From Acidimicrobiaceae bacterium (lineage in GTDB: Bacteria; Actinomycetota; Acidimicrobiia; Acidimicrobiales; Ilumatobacteraceae): a stretch of DNA of 13,456 nucleotides. The stretch is taken from positions 8,163-21,618 of the forward strand of contig DMQJ01000083.1 of assembly GCA_003455715.1 (NCBI GenBank). The letters are read 5' to 3'. The position numbers and the translations under genes were made by a program. Below the pieces are notes generated by a model. That model was not told where the DNA came from and did not search any database. It saw nothing but the letters and a program-made list of their open reading frames with translations. Position 1 is the first letter of the stretch. Each line of letters opens with the position of its first letter. This document shows positions 1 through 6,469 of the stretch, piece by piece.

Positions 1-600
1 CAGCCGGGTCCATGCCTGATCGGGGTCTTGGCCGCTCACCGGTTTGCGCAGCAGTTCGGTGCACGCATCGGCCACCCACTCGGTGCGACCCAACTCGACC
101 AACTTGGCGAGCAGGCCATCGTGCAGTTGCAGCAGGTGGGCCACATCGCTGGCCGCATACTCACGCTGGTCGGAGGTGAGTGGGCGTCGCAACCAGTCGG
201 TGAGTCGGTCGCCCTTGGCGGCAGCAACCTTCAGCTCGCTGTGCAGCAGCGAGACCAACGACGGAGTGCTGTAGCCGAGAAAACCCGCTGCCAACTGCGT
301 GTCGAACATGGAGACCGGCACGGCGCCGACTGCGTGCGACAACACGTCGAGGTCTTGCTGCGCTGCGTGCAGCACGGCCAACGATGACGAGTGAAACAGA
401 TCCTTCAGCGGAGCGAGGTCGCAGACCAAGGGGTCGATGAGCACGATCTCGCCGGCCGCGGCGATCTGTACCAGCGCGAGCTTCGGGAAGTAGGTGCGCT
501 CGCGGTGGAACTCGGTGTCGAGTGCGTAACGAGGCTCGCCCATCGCTCGGTCGACGAACTCGGCGACCTCCGCGCTGGAAGCGATCCAGCGATGCGTCAC
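1..600 (-). CDS. rnd: Ribonuclease D, 3' end cut by window edge
   Basis: This is a DEDD-family 3'-5' exonuclease that trims the 3' ends of tRNA precursors and other stable RNAs. The 200 visible residues form the exonuclease domain. Exo I is DTEF at residues 28-31. Exo II lies in the stretch HAAQQDLD, with D83 and D85. Exo III is YAASD, Y148 to D152, the Yx3D form. FDTQLAAGFLGY near residue 100 is also typical. The frame stays open to base 1, where WTRL probably begins the HRDC region, so the C-terminal helical domain is missing from the window. The start is GTG at 600-598, whose bases overlap the rhodanese stop (GTGA), so translational coupling is likely. It is the last visible gene of a minus-strand cluster. 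The identification is firm; the exact start is slightly less so. Confidence 0.9.
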   Translation of the reverse strand, partial: MTHRWIASSAEVAEFVDRAMGEPRYALDTEFHRERTYFPKLALVQIAAAGEIVLIDPLVCDLAPLKDLFHSSSLAVLHAAQQDLDVLSHAVGAVPVSMFDTQLAAGFLGYSTPSLVSLLHSELKVAAAKGDRLTDWLRRPLTSDQREYAASDVAHLLQLHDGLLAKLVELGRTEWVADACTELLRKPVSGQDPDQAWTRL

Positions 601-920
601 GTGGGCGACATCCCCGTGATGACGGGGCGCCCACCGGCGACCCAGTCGAGGGTGCCGCCCGCGATGTTGACCGCCTCGACGCCTTCCTGGGCGAGATATT
701 CGCAGGCCCGCATACTCCGTGCGCCGCTGCGACAGATGACATAGGCCGGCCCGTCGCCGCGGAAGGCGTCGACGTGGTCGGGAACGGTGCCGAGCGCGAT
801 GTGCACCGCGCCGGGCACGTGACCCGCGGTGTACTCGTCGGCTTCGCGGACGTCGATGAGCCTCGCGCCTGTGGCCAACAACACTTCCAGTTCCGCCGTA
901 CTGATCTCATGGATGGACAT
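597..920 (-). CDS. Single-domain rhodanese-like sulfurtransferase
   Basis: This 107-residue cytosolic protein is a single rhodanese domain. Such proteins carry sulfane sulfur as a persulfide on the active-site cysteine. The N-terminal CDC25-like motif LIDVREADEY (residues 21-30) is followed by GHVPGAVHI and then by the catalytic loop CRSGARS with C63. The loop has the CxxGxR form expected of an active sulfurtransferase. The C-terminal GGTLDWVAGGRPV is also standard. The gene sits 11 bases after mobA and overlaps the ribonuclease D start, so it is probably co-transcribed with both. Its place next to mobA could mean a role in sulfur supply for molybdopterin, but single rhodaneses occur in many contexts and this is inference. 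Confidence 0.92.
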   Translation of the reverse strand: MSIHEISTAELEVLLATGARLIDVREADEYTAGHVPGAVHIALGTVPDHVDAFRGDGPAYVICRSGARSMRACEYLAQEGVEAVNIAGGTLDWVAGGRPVITGMSPT

Positions 921-931
921 CGGAGTGCACG

Positions 932-1501
932 CTACTGCGGTAGGTCACTCGGCGCGTTCACGTTCCGGACATCTTGCGGAGGAACAGACACCTCGCGTGC
1001 ACGGAGCGTGGCGATGAGGTCACCCATCCTGCGGATTCCTGCCGCGAACGACGCCTCGATGGCTGGCAACGCCCCAGGTGACCACACTGCGCACAGCGGA
1101 TGCGGGCGATCGGTTACGGCATACGCCACGTCATGATCGCCACCGAGCGCAGCGATCACCGCTGCCACGGTGGGTGGCGACAGCTCGGGCAGATCGCATG
1201 CGATCACCATCACCCGCCGACCGGGGAACGCTCGCAAGGCAGTGATGACCCCTCCGAGCGGGCCTTCACCCGGCCACTGATCGGGGACGGCGACGAGGCC
1301 CAGTTCCGCGAGCGCCACGGCGTCGCCGCCCACCACCCGCACCGGCGCACAACCGGAAGCATCCAAGACCAGCACCGCCCGGAGCACCATCGGCACCCCC
1401 TGCCAGCGCACCAGCGACTTGTCGCGACCCATGCGCCTGCTCGCACCGCCCGCCAGCACCGCACCGGCGACGGCCGAGAGGGGCCCTGGCTCAACGCTCA
1501 G
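932..1501 (-). CDS. mobA: Molybdenum cofactor guanylyltransferase MobA
   Basis: MobA transfers GMP from GTP to Mo-molybdopterin, giving the guanine dinucleotide cofactor of DMSO-reductase-type enzymes. The family signature LAGGASRRMGRDKS (nucleotide-binding loop) is at the N-terminus. It is followed by GEGPLGGV, the metal-binding ACDLPEL, HPLCAVW and the C-terminal NVNAPSDL. The obvious start is GTG at 1459, but that would begin directly at LAGG and lose the first beta-strand. The upstream in-frame codons encode SAVAGAV, which fits the family N-terminus. I see no in-frame ATG, GTG or TTG between 1459 and 1552. A CTG at 1501-1499 overlaps the upstream stop as CTGA, so I chose it; the protein would be 189 residues, against 175 from the GTG. 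The function is secure and the start is tentative. Confidence 0.87.
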   Translation of the reverse strand: MSVEPGPLSAVAGAVLAGGASRRMGRDKSLVRWQGVPMVLRAVLVLDASGCAPVRVVGGDAVALAELGLVAVPDQWPGEGPLGGVITALRAFPGRRVMVIACDLPELSPPTVAAVIAALGGDHDVAYAVTDRPHPLCAVWSPGALPAIEASFAAGIRRMGDLIATLRAREVSVPPQDVRNVNAPSDLPQ

Positions 1502-1932
1502 CCCGGGCCACCGGTGGGGTCGAGCTGGGCGAGAAACAGGGAGATGCGCTCGGCTTCGTCGGTTTCGCCGATCGCGTCGGCCATCTCGCCGAGGCCCTTC
1601 AGGCAGCCCAGGAATCCGCGGTTACCTGCATCGGCCCACCGCACGTAGCCCGAGCCACGCCACCCGTTGGCGCGCAGCGCATCGAGACCACGGTGGTAGC
1701 CAACCCGGTACGCGGCGTAGCGCTCGACGGTGTCGCGACCGAGTGCTCCGAGTGCGTGCCACGCCAGCAACGACCTCGGGTTGGCCGCCACGGCAGCCGC
1801 AGCCAGCGACCTGCCCTCCTCGCCGCCTGCAGCGAGCGCCTGCTGTACGGCATGGCGGACGTGAGCGGGCTCATCGGGCAGAACCGTTCGGGGAGGGCCC
1901 TGAGGAGTGAGCGTGATGGGTTGATCGGCCAC
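1498..1932 (-). CDS. DUF3151 family protein
   Basis: This 144-residue soluble protein matches the actinobacterial DUF3151 family, whose function I do not know. Recognisable family blocks are NPRSLLAWHALG around residue 52, the aromatic YAAYRVGYHRGLDALRANGW around residue 72, the stretch NRGFLGCLKGL, and the C-terminal IGETDEAERISLFLAQLDP. The helical, alanine-rich character resembles a TPR-like helical repeat protein. The start is GTG at 1932-1930, the only possible start, because an in-frame TAG lies at 1944-1942. There is no ribosome binding site, and a TAGGGT hexamer ends six bases before the GTG, which suggests a leaderless message. It appears to be the first gene of the cluster DUF3151, mobA, rhodanese, rnd. 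Confidence 0.88.
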   Translation of the reverse strand: MADQPITLTPQGPPRTVLPDEPAHVRHAVQQALAAGGEEGRSLAAAAVAANPRSLLAWHALGALGRDTVERYAAYRVGYHRGLDALRANGWRGSGYVRWADAGNRGFLGCLKGLGEMADAIGETDEAERISLFLAQLDPTGGPG

Positions 1933-1937
1933 GGACT

Positions 1938-1955
1938 CACCCTACGCGTAGGGTG
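1938..1955. promoter_or_regulatory. 18-base perfect palindrome, divergent promoter
   Basis: The sequence CACCCTACGCGTAGGGTG equals its own reverse complement and fills most of the 30-base gap between two divergent genes. Each arm contains TAGGGT, which fits the actinobacterial -10 pattern TANNNT. On the minus strand it occupies 1944-1939 and stands six bases before the GTG start of the DUF3151 gene. On the plus strand it occupies 1949-1954 and stands eight bases before the ATG of the small membrane protein. This spacing is what leaderless transcripts show. The site could be a symmetric bidirectional promoter, an operator for a dimeric repressor, or both. The palindrome is seen directly; its role is inferred. 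Confidence 0.6.
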
Positions 1956-1962
1956 TGTGGTC

Positions 1963-2232
1963 ATGCTCGCTCTGTCGTTGGAAACTGCCAAGACGATCGC
2001 TGTCGTCGTGCTCCTCGCCTTTCTCGCCATCGGCGTTGTGTCGGCGTGGATCATCAAGAACATCACGATGAAGCTCATCACCGTCGGCATCATGGCGGCG
2101 CTGGCGCTGGGCGTCTGGACGCAGCGCTCCAACCTGCAGAACTGCGCCGACGAGGCCAGGGCCAACGTCAGCGCTGGCACCACCAAGGTGTCGTGCACCT
2201 TCTTCGGCACCGACGTGGAGATCGGGGTCTAG
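1963..2232 (+). CDS. Small two-helix membrane protein, unknown function
   Basis: I do not recognise this 89-residue protein. It has a hydrophobic segment at about residues 9-29 (AKTIAVVVLLAFLAIGVVSA), a short charged turn IIKNITMK, and a second hydrophobic segment at about 37-51. A hydrophilic C-terminal tail of about 38 residues carries two cysteines (C61 and C78) that could form a disulfide if the tail lies outside the cell. ATG at 1963 was chosen because it follows the TAGGGT hexamer by eight bases; GTG at 1957 is an in-frame alternative. No ribosome binding site is visible. The gene diverges from the DUF3151 cluster, and its TAG stop shares the bases CTAG with the stop of the convergent hydrolase gene. 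Confidence 0.72.
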   Translation: MLALSLETAKTIAVVVLLAFLAIGVVSAWIIKNITMKLITVGIMAALALGVWTQRSNLQNCADEARANVSAGTTKVSCTFFGTDVEIGV

Positions 2233-2987
2233 GAGTTCACCAGCCGCAACAAAGGCTCCACCATCTCGGCCCGAAAGCGCTCGGCGTGGCTGTTGGGGGC
2301 GCCGTGACCACACCCTTCCATCTCCACCAAGAGCGCCCCCGGCACGTGTTGGGCGAGGTGGCTCATGCCGATGCGATGATGGGGCGAACCCTGGGTGCCG
2401 TACCCCGCTACCAGCGGCACACGAATGTCGTCGTAGTACCACGGAGGCGTCGAGCGGATGTCGGACAACTCCCCCACCATCGCCGGGCCTTCGGCACGGC
2501 GCACGGCGCGGGTGCGCTCGGGCAAACCTTCCCATCGTTCGTCGCCGATGAGCCGTCGCATGAAGGCTTCTGCGGCATCGGCGGGATCGCCCTGGTGAGC
2601 CACGGCCTGTGACCCGGCCGTCGAGCGCGGCCAGAACGACTCCCAGCTGAGCGGGGTCTCGAACACTGCGACGCCGGCCACCAGGTGAGGGTGTCGCGAT
2701 GCGGTCGCCAGCGCCACGTTGCCGCCGAAGCTGTGCCCGACCAGGACGGCGCGCCGACCCTCGAGCACGTCGAGCAGATCGAGCACGTGCTGGTGGATGG
2801 TGAACGGGCCGTGGTGGCTGGACCGTCCGTATCCACGCCGGTCGTAGCGGACGACATGATGATCGCGATCGAGCGCTCGACTGAGGCGCAGCAATCCCGA
2901 CGACCGATCCATCGAGCCATGCACGAGCACCACCAGCGGGTCGCCCGGGGTGCCGGCGTCGTCGCGCCAGATGCCTGCGTGCTGCAT
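2229..2987 (-). CDS. Alpha/beta hydrolase
   Basis: This 252-residue protein has the alpha/beta hydrolase fold. It shows the oxyanion-hole motif LVHGSMDRS at residues 21-29, the strand-turn VRYDRRGYGRS, and the nucleophile elbow GHSFGG with S86. The catalytic histidine is H228 in EGCGHGAP. The usual acid after the seventh strand is not obvious, because PLVAGYGTQGSP has no Asp or Glu. E110, in VFETPLSW after the preceding strand, is a candidate, as in related hydrolases with an EPP motif there. The substrate cannot be told from sequence. ATG at 2987 lies two bases after the pyruvate kinase stop, so the two genes are probably one transcript. The frame stays open upstream inside the kinase gene, but that part is antisense-type shadow. 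Confidence 0.88.
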   Translation of the reverse strand: MQHAGIWRDDAGTPGDPLVVLVHGSMDRSSGLLRLSRALDRDHHVVRYDRRGYGRSSHHGPFTIHQHVLDLLDVLEGRRAVLVGHSFGGNVALATASRHPHLVAGVAVFETPLSWESFWPRSTAGSQAVAHQGDPADAAEAFMRRLIGDERWEGLPERTRAVRRAEGPAMVGELSDIRSTPPWYYDDIRVPLVAGYGTQGSPHHRIGMSHLAQHVPGALLVEMEGCGHGAPNSHAERFRAEMVEPLLRLVNS

Positions 2988-2989
2988 GC

Positions 2990-4438
2990 TCAGTCGACCC
3001 GCACGATGCGCAACACATCGGTGCTGGCGCCGCTCGGGCGATCGGGGGCACCGGCGAGCACCAACACGGTGTGGCCAGGGTCGACCAGCCCGCTCTGCAC
3101 GCTGCGCTCCACCGCGAACCACACCAACTCGTCTGTCGAGTGATACGTCTCGACCGCGAGCGGGCGAACACCCCACGACAGTGCCATGGTGCGCACCGTG
3201 GCAGGGTCGGGGGAAAGACCGATGAGCGTGATCACGGGCCGAAAGCGGGCCATCGCCCGTGCCGTCCGGCCACTGCGGGTACAGCAGAGAATGGCGTGCG
3301 CATCGGAGTCGGCAGCCGCCATGCCGGCCGCATGCGTGATGGCCATCGTGATGCGATCGGGGCCTTCGGGCCACTGGCTGCGCTGCACGCGCCCCAGGCG
3401 CGATGCCCACTGGCGGTAGCCGGCCTCGGTTTCGGCACGGGCGGCGATGCGCACCATGGTGCGCACCACCTCCACGGGGTCGGCACCCACCGCCGTCTCC
3501 CCCGACAGCATGAGCGCGTCGGTGCCATCGAACACCGCATTGGCGATGTCGCTCACCTCGGCCCGCGTCGGCGATGGAGCGGTGATCATGCTCTCCATCA
3601 TCTGGGTGGCAGTGATGACCGGCACGCCCATCTCCACGCAGTAGCGGATGATTCGTTTCTGCAGGTGGGGCACGTCTTCGAGCGGGCATTCGATGCCCAG
3701 ATCGCCCCGAGCCACCATGATGGCGTCGGTCTCGGCGGCGATTGCTTCCAGATCGTTCACCGCACTCATCGTCTCGATCTTGGCCACGAGACGGGTGGTG
3801 TGCGGTTGAATGGCGGCGCGCACGAGGCGCAGGTCGTGTGCCGTGCGCACGAACGACACCGCCAGGAAGTCGGCGCCAGCATCGGCCATCGCCTTCGCCA
3901 ACTCGAGGTCTTCCTCCGTGGGCGTCGAAAGCCGCAGACGTTCGCTGGGGAGGTGCACGCCGGGTCGGCCCTGCACACGACCGCCGGTGAGTACGACGCA
4001 ACGCGCTTCGTCGGCGGTGACCTCCATCACCTCAAGCGTGATGGCACCGTCGCCGAGCACGATGCGATCGTGCGGTTGCAGGTCGAGCAGCAGCGTGGGG
4101 TAGTCGACAGTGATGTGCCCGGCCGTGCTCGGACCGTCGCCCGGCGAGAGCACCAGGCCGGCGCCTCCCGACAGGTGCACCCCACCCTCGGGGAACTGCC
4201 CCGATCGCACTTTCGGGCCGGGAAGGTCGGCGAGCACCGCTACCACCCGGTCGATCCGTTGCGCCGCTGCGCGTACGTCGACCAGTCGCTGCAGATGCGA
4301 CGCAAGGGTGCCGTGGCTGAGGTTGAGGCGCACCACGTCGACACCGGCCCGGAGCAACTCGTCGAGCACCAGCGGCTGCTCACTGGCCGGGCCGAGCGTG
4401 GCCACGATCTTCGTTCGGGTGTCAGTTCGGTGGTCCAT
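2990..4438 (-). CDS. pyk: Pyruvate kinase
   Basis: Pyruvate kinase turns phosphoenolpyruvate and ADP into pyruvate and ATP, the last step of glycolysis. The 482 residues are the normal bacterial length. Visible elements are TKIVATLGPAS (9-19), the substrate and cation site VVRLNLSHG (35-43), and the B-domain region that follows DLPGPKVRSG (71-80). The active-site signature is AKIE with catalytic K220 and metal ligand E222, then MVARGDLGIE (241-250), then ATQMMESM (277-284). A complete C-terminal regulatory-type domain ends in DVLRIVRVD. K76 in GPK replaces the glutamate found in potassium-dependent muscle-type enzymes, so this enzyme is predicted to work without potassium. ATG at 4438 lies 18 bases from the start of the divergent phosphatase gene. 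Confidence 0.97.
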   Translation of the reverse strand: MDHRTDTRTKIVATLGPASEQPLVLDELLRAGVDVVRLNLSHGTLASHLQRLVDVRAAAQRIDRVVAVLADLPGPKVRSGQFPEGGVHLSGGAGLVLSPGDGPSTAGHITVDYPTLLLDLQPHDRIVLGDGAITLEVMEVTADEARCVVLTGGRVQGRPGVHLPSERLRLSTPTEEDLELAKAMADAGADFLAVSFVRTAHDLRLVRAAIQPHTTRLVAKIETMSAVNDLEAIAAETDAIMVARGDLGIECPLEDVPHLQKRIIRYCVEMGVPVITATQMMESMITAPSPTRAEVSDIANAVFDGTDALMLSGETAVGADPVEVVRTMVRIAARAETEAGYRQWASRLGRVQRSQWPEGPDRITMAITHAAGMAAADSDAHAILCCTRSGRTARAMARFRPVITLIGLSPDPATVRTMALSWGVRPLAVETYHSTDELVWFAVERSVQSGLVDPGHTVLVLAGAPDRPSGASTDVLRIVRVD

Positions 4439-4456
4439 AGCTGCTCAACTGTTCGG

Positions 4457-5080
4457 ATGGAGTTGATTCTGATCCGCCACGCCCTCCCGGTGCGCCGCGA
4501 ACTCGAAGAGGGTATCGCTGATCCTGAGCTCAGTCCGGCAGGTCGCGCCCAAGCCCAGCATCTTGCCGAGTACCTGGCGAGCGAACCCATCGACGCGCTC
4601 TACACCAGCCCGCTGCTGCGTGCACGCGAGACCGCCGAGCCGCTTGCGTCGATGAAGGGCCTCGAGGTCGTGGTGGTCGACGACGTCGCCGAGTGGGACC
4701 GCAACTCCAACGAGTACATCCCGGCCGAGGAACTGAAAGCTGCAGGCGACCCGCGCTGGAAAGAACTCGCCAACGGGATGATGGGCGACGCCGATGAGAC
4801 CCCCGAGGAGTTCCGCGGTCGAGTGGTCGCAGCGCTGGAGGCGCTCATCGAACGGCACCCTGGACAACGAGTTGCAGTCACCTGCCACGGTGGGGTGGTG
4901 AACGCGTATCTCAGCCACGTCCTGGGCCTGCCACCAACCGCTGGGTTCTTCTACCCGAACTACACCAGCCTGCACCGGGTTGCTGCGTCGAGGGGTGGCC
5001 ACCGCTCCATCGTCACCATCAACGAAACCTCGCACCTGCGCGGTACCGGATTGCCGATGGGCGTGGTGCAGCAGTCATGA
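4457..5080 (+). CDS. Histidine phosphatase family protein
   Basis: This 207-residue protein belongs to the histidine phosphatase (phosphoglycerate mutase-like) superfamily. The N-terminal LIRHALP carries R7 and the phospho-accepting H8; the usual RHG is RHA here. SPLLRARETA (51-60) supplies the phosphate-binding R55, EWD at 79-81 the likely acid, and VTCHGGVV the second histidine, H144. All catalytic residues are present. The substrate is unknown; small phosphorylated sugars, nucleotides or cofactor intermediates are all possible. ATG at 4457 starts just before the RHA motif. The frame stays open far upstream, antisense to pyruvate kinase, but that part is shadow. The stop overlaps the next start as ATGA, so it is coupled with the aminopeptidase. 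Confidence 0.92.
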   Translation: MELILIRHALPVRRELEEGIADPELSPAGRAQAQHLAEYLASEPIDALYTSPLLRARETAEPLASMKGLEVVVVDDVAEWDRNSNEYIPAEELKAAGDPRWKELANGMMGDADETPEEFRGRVVAALEALIERHPGQRVAVTCHGGVVNAYLSHVLGLPPTAGFFYPNYTSLHRVAASRGGHRSIVTINETSHLRGTGLPMGVVQQS

Positions 5081-6345
5081 GCACGTTCACCATCGACACG
5101 TTGCGTTCGTACCTCGACGCGTCGCCGTCGCCGTGGCACGCCGCTGCGTCGTCGGCAGCGTTGCTCACCGCCGCCGGTTTCGCGGAGGTGTCATTCGCCG
5201 ACACCTGGACTGACCTGCCCGAGCGCGGGTTCGTGCGGCGTGGCGGGGCCCTCATCGGTTGGCATCGGCCAGCAGGCCTCGCTTCCACTGCGCCGGTGCG
5301 CATCGTGGGCGCTCACACCGACTCGCCTTGCCTGCGGGTGAAGCCTCGCCCTGATGCCGGCGGCTTCGGGTGGAAGCAGATCGCTGTGGAGGTGTACGGA
5401 GGGCCGCTGCTGAACTCGTGGCTCGACCGCGATCTGGGCATCGCGGGCGTGCTGGCCACACGCGACGGGGCCGTGCTGGTCAACCTGCACGAACCGATGG
5501 CCCGTCTGCCCCAGTTGGCGATCCACCTCGACCGCGACGTGAACGAGAAGGGTGTTGCCCTCGACAAGCAGGCACACCTCGCCCCGGTGTGGGGACTGGG
5601 CACGCCCAAGGAAGGTGAGTTGAGAGCCGTCCTGGCTGCGGCCGCGGGAGTCGCACCTGCGGAGATCGCGTCGTGGGACCTGTGCCTGTACGACCTCTCC
5701 CCCGCTGCGGTCATCGGGCCGCAGCGAGATCTGCTCGCCTCTGGTCGGCTCGACAACCAGGTGTCGTGCTGGGCTGCCACGGTGGCACTTGCCGACGCCA
5801 CGCCCACTGGCGCTACCTCGGTGATCGCGTTGTTCGACCACGAGGAGGTCGGCAGCGACAGCACCACGGGGGCGGGCGGGCCGCTCTTGGAGCACGTGTT
5901 GGAGCGGTTGGCCGTCGCCTCGGGCGCTTCACGGGCCGACTTCCTGGCACAGCTTGCGGCCAGCACCTGTATCTCCGCCGACAACGCCCACAGCGTGCAC
6001 CCCAACTACCCGGAACGGCACGAGCCTGGCCATCGACCCATCGCCAACGGTGGCCCGGCCATCAAGCTCAACCACAACCAGCGATACGCCACCTCGGCGA
6101 CCTCGGCAGCGATGGCGCAGCGGGTATTCGAGGCGGCAGGGGTGCCCTGGCAGGTGTTCGTCAGCCGCAACAACATGCCGTGCGGCTCCACCATCGGCCC
6201 CATCACAGCCACCCGGCTTGGCATCGATACGGTCGACGTGGGCGTACCGCAGTTGAGCATGCACTCGGCCCGCGAGCTGTGCGGTACGAGCGACCCGGTG
6301 TGGTTGGCCGAGGGCCTCTCCACCTACTTCGGCGGCGACTGGTGA
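5077..6345 (+). CDS. apeB: M18 family aminopeptidase (aspartyl type)
   Basis: This 422-residue enzyme is an M18 zinc aminopeptidase, a family that removes N-terminal acidic residues and usually forms large tetrahedral dodecamers in the cytosol. The metal and catalytic residues are all in place. GAHTDSP gives H80 with the catalytic D82. SGRLDNQ gives the bridging D226. FDHEEVGS gives E256 and E257. SADNAH gives D302, and MHSARE gives H396. KLNHNQRYAT and MPCGSTIGP are further family blocks. There is no signal peptide, as expected for a cytosolic enzyme. ATG at 5077 overlaps the phosphatase stop (ATGA). The family-level call is firm; preference for aspartyl substrates follows from family membership only. 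Confidence 0.95.
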   Translation: MSTFTIDTLRSYLDASPSPWHAAASSAALLTAAGFAEVSFADTWTDLPERGFVRRGGALIGWHRPAGLASTAPVRIVGAHTDSPCLRVKPRPDAGGFGWKQIAVEVYGGPLLNSWLDRDLGIAGVLATRDGAVLVNLHEPMARLPQLAIHLDRDVNEKGVALDKQAHLAPVWGLGTPKEGELRAVLAAAAGVAPAEIASWDLCLYDLSPAAVIGPQRDLLASGRLDNQVSCWAATVALADATPTGATSVIALFDHEEVGSDSTTGAGGPLLEHVLERLAVASGASRADFLAQLAASTCISADNAHSVHPNYPERHEPGHRPIANGGPAIKLNHNQRYATSATSAAMAQRVFEAAGVPWQVFVSRNNMPCGSTIGPITATRLGIDTVDVGVPQLSMHSARELCGTSDPVWLAEGLSTYFGGDW

Positions 6346-6354
6346 TCAGGCGCG

Positions 6355-6409
6355 GATTCGGCGTCACCGAAAGCTGAGCGAAACGTCTTTGACGGTGATT
6401 TGCCGAATC
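6355..6409 (+). terminator. Long imperfect hairpin after the aminopeptidase gene
   Basis: Ten bases after the aminopeptidase stop, GATTCGGC (6355-6362) pairs with GCCGAATC (6402-6409). TCACCG (6364-6369) pairs with CGGTGA (6393-6398), and AAAG (6370-6373) can pair with CTTT (6387-6390). This leaves a 13-base loop and two small internal bulges. No T-run follows, so it is not a classical Rho-independent terminator. T-poor hairpins after operons are common in actinobacteria, and end-of-operon termination or transcript protection is the likeliest role. A structured leader for the downstream lipoprotein gene is the alternative. Confidence 0.5.
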
Positions 6410-6428
6410 GCCGTTGTCGCTGTGCCTC

Positions 6429-6435
6429 TATAGGT
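6429..6435 (+). promoter_or_regulatory. Possible -10 region for the lipoprotein pair
   Basis: TATAGGT stands about 35 bases before the ATG of the lipoprotein gene and is the only clear -10-like sequence in the 124-base gap. No -35 hexamer with normal spacing could be found: TTGTCG upstream is only nine bases away. The call is weak. Confidence 0.3.
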
Positions 6436-6458
6436 GGGGTGCACGACAGCGCTCCATC

Positions 6459-6464
6459 AGGAGG
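6459..6464 (+). promoter_or_regulatory. Ribosome binding site of the lipoprotein gene
   Basis: AGGAGG, a perfect Shine-Dalgarno sequence, stands five bases before ATG 6470. It decides this start against the in-frame upstream codons near 6434, which have no such site. Strong sites like this are unusual in the window, where most genes overlap their neighbours or look leaderless. Confidence 0.75.
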
Positions 6465-6469
6465 CCATC

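Noticed and set aside
161..910. Minus-strand 249-residue open frame over the rhodanese and ribonuclease D region.
   Set aside because: It is an off-frame shadow; the rhodanese and ribonuclease D frames carry complete catalytic motifs.
1508..1517. Ten-base palindrome CCACCGGTGG near the end of the DUF3151 gene.
   Set aside because: It lies inside coding sequence, and short GC-rich palindromes like this are expected by chance at this composition.
2988..4001. Minus-strand open frame extending the alpha/beta hydrolase far upstream.
   Set aside because: The extra part is Arg/His/Gly-rich, without motifs, and lies over pyruvate kinase in another frame. The hydrolase fold starts right at ATG 2987.
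3071..4456. Long plus-strand open frame running across the whole pyruvate kinase gene into the phosphatase.
   Set aside because: The translation shows no family motif until the RHA motif of the phosphatase. It is antisense to a clear pyruvate kinase, and long open shadows are usual in high-GC coding DNA.
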